From Ruminococcaceae bacterium UBA1320 (GTDB lineage Bacteria > Bacillota > Clostridia > Oscillospirales > Ethanoligenentaceae): 5,162 nucleotides of DNA. Every line of letters begins with the position of its first letter. Position 1 is the stretch's first letter. The notes beneath the pieces were generated by a model, which saw only the letters and a list, made by a program, of their open reading frames with translations, searched no databases and was not told the DNA's origin. Positions 4,927 to 5,162 of this stretch are shown piece by piece. The DNA lies in contig DBTI01000122.1 in NCBI GenBank assembly GCA_002306975.1, forward strand, positions 1 to 5,162, given 5' to 3'. The translations under genes were made by a program, and so were the position numbers.

Positions 4927-5162
4927 TTATTGAGCCTTTTTCTCCTGATTTTCTTTTTTGTTTCTCTCTACAAATCTTCCCATTAAAAAAGCAATCACGC
5001 CGACTCCAATGCCTGTCTGTACGCAGAAAAGCAAACTCTCAATTTCGCCCGGTAATTCTCCGCCAATCCAAGTTTCCATAACGGGTTTAAACCAACGCTG
5101 ATATTCTGAGCCCGTAATCTGGGAGATTACTTTGCTGCCCGCATCATCGGAGCCGCCGAATT
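4927..5162 (-). CDS. cbiN: Cobalt ECF transporter small subunit CbiN, C-terminal part (5' end off the window)
   Basis: Small membrane subunit of the CbiMNQO energy-coupling-factor cobalt importer; it pairs with the substrate-specific CbiM. I translated 77 residues by hand, ending at TAA 4927-4929; the first helix and part of the extracytoplasmic loop lie beyond the right edge. Visible hallmarks: FGGSDD at the start of the fragment, the loop segment EYQRWFKPVMETW, and GEIESLLFCVQTGIGVGVIAF (38-58), the family's EIESLLF motif leading into the second membrane helix. A short charged Lys/Glu tail follows. The usual length is about 90-110 residues, so roughly a quarter is missing. In common cbiMNQO operons cbiQ follows cbiN; here a terminator comes 48 bases later, so cbiQ/cbiO must lie elsewhere or be absent. 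With cbiK next door, the product most likely supplies cobalt for corrin synthesis. Confidence 0.87.
   Translation of the reverse strand, partial: FGGSDDAGSKVISQITGSEYQRWFKPVMETWIGGELPGEIESLLFCVQTGIGVGVIAFLMGRFVERNKKENQEKKAQ

Noticed and set aside
3664..4927. Cobalamin (B12) riboswitch upstream of cbiK or of the binding-protein gene
   Set aside because: Expected by context, but I could not find the conserved B12-box-like core or the surrounding multi-helix layout on the minus strand in either gap. Both gaps are short or partly filled by a terminator or ORFs.

Overview
The window looks like a chromosomal segment from an anaerobic, low-to-moderate G+C Firmicute of the clostridial type. Grounds: strong AGGAG/GGGGGAG Shine-Dalgarno sites, a lipoprotein-anchored solute-binding protein, anaerobic-pathway cobalt genes (cbiN, cbiK) and ClC/FecCD sequences of Gram-positive flavour. 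This placement is an inference; there is no rRNA or other marker. Every convincing gene is on the minus strand, so transcription runs from the right end to the left.

In transcription order: (1) 5162-4927, the C-terminal 77 residues of CbiN, small subunit of the ECF-type cobalt importer. It is followed by a strong hairpin-plus-U terminator (4836-4878) instead of cbiQ/cbiO. (2) 4733-3957, complete cbiK, the anaerobic sirohydrochlorin cobaltochelatase, with both metal-site histidines. (3) 3956-3671, a gap with two small ORFs. One (3771-3664, 35 codons) has an excellent AAGGAG site, and its stop overlaps the next gene's start; the other (3937-3806) is weak. (4) 3670-918, a complete FecBCD/BtuFCD-type ABC importer with overlapping genes: lipoprotein binding protein, FecCD permease and ATPase. 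A hairpin terminator follows at 851-892. (5) 917-575, a 343-base intergenic stretch holding that terminator, a second and possibly bidirectional terminator-like hairpin (702-737), a tiny weak ORF, and a near-consensus sigma-A-type promoter (623-651). (6) 574-1, the N-terminal 191 residues of a ClC chloride channel/antiporter that runs off the left edge.

Likely joint function: CbiN helps bring in Co2+, CbiK inserts it into sirohydrochlorin to start the anaerobic corrin pathway, and the ABC importer takes up a metal chelate, a corrinoid (cobalamin/cobinamide) or heme. No terminator was seen between cbiK and the ABC genes, so one transcript is plausible. The importer's substrate cannot be read from sequence; cobalt/corrinoid is favoured only by context. 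No cobalamin riboswitch was recognised in the window. The least-explained parts are the coupled 35-codon ORF and the segment at 741-850.
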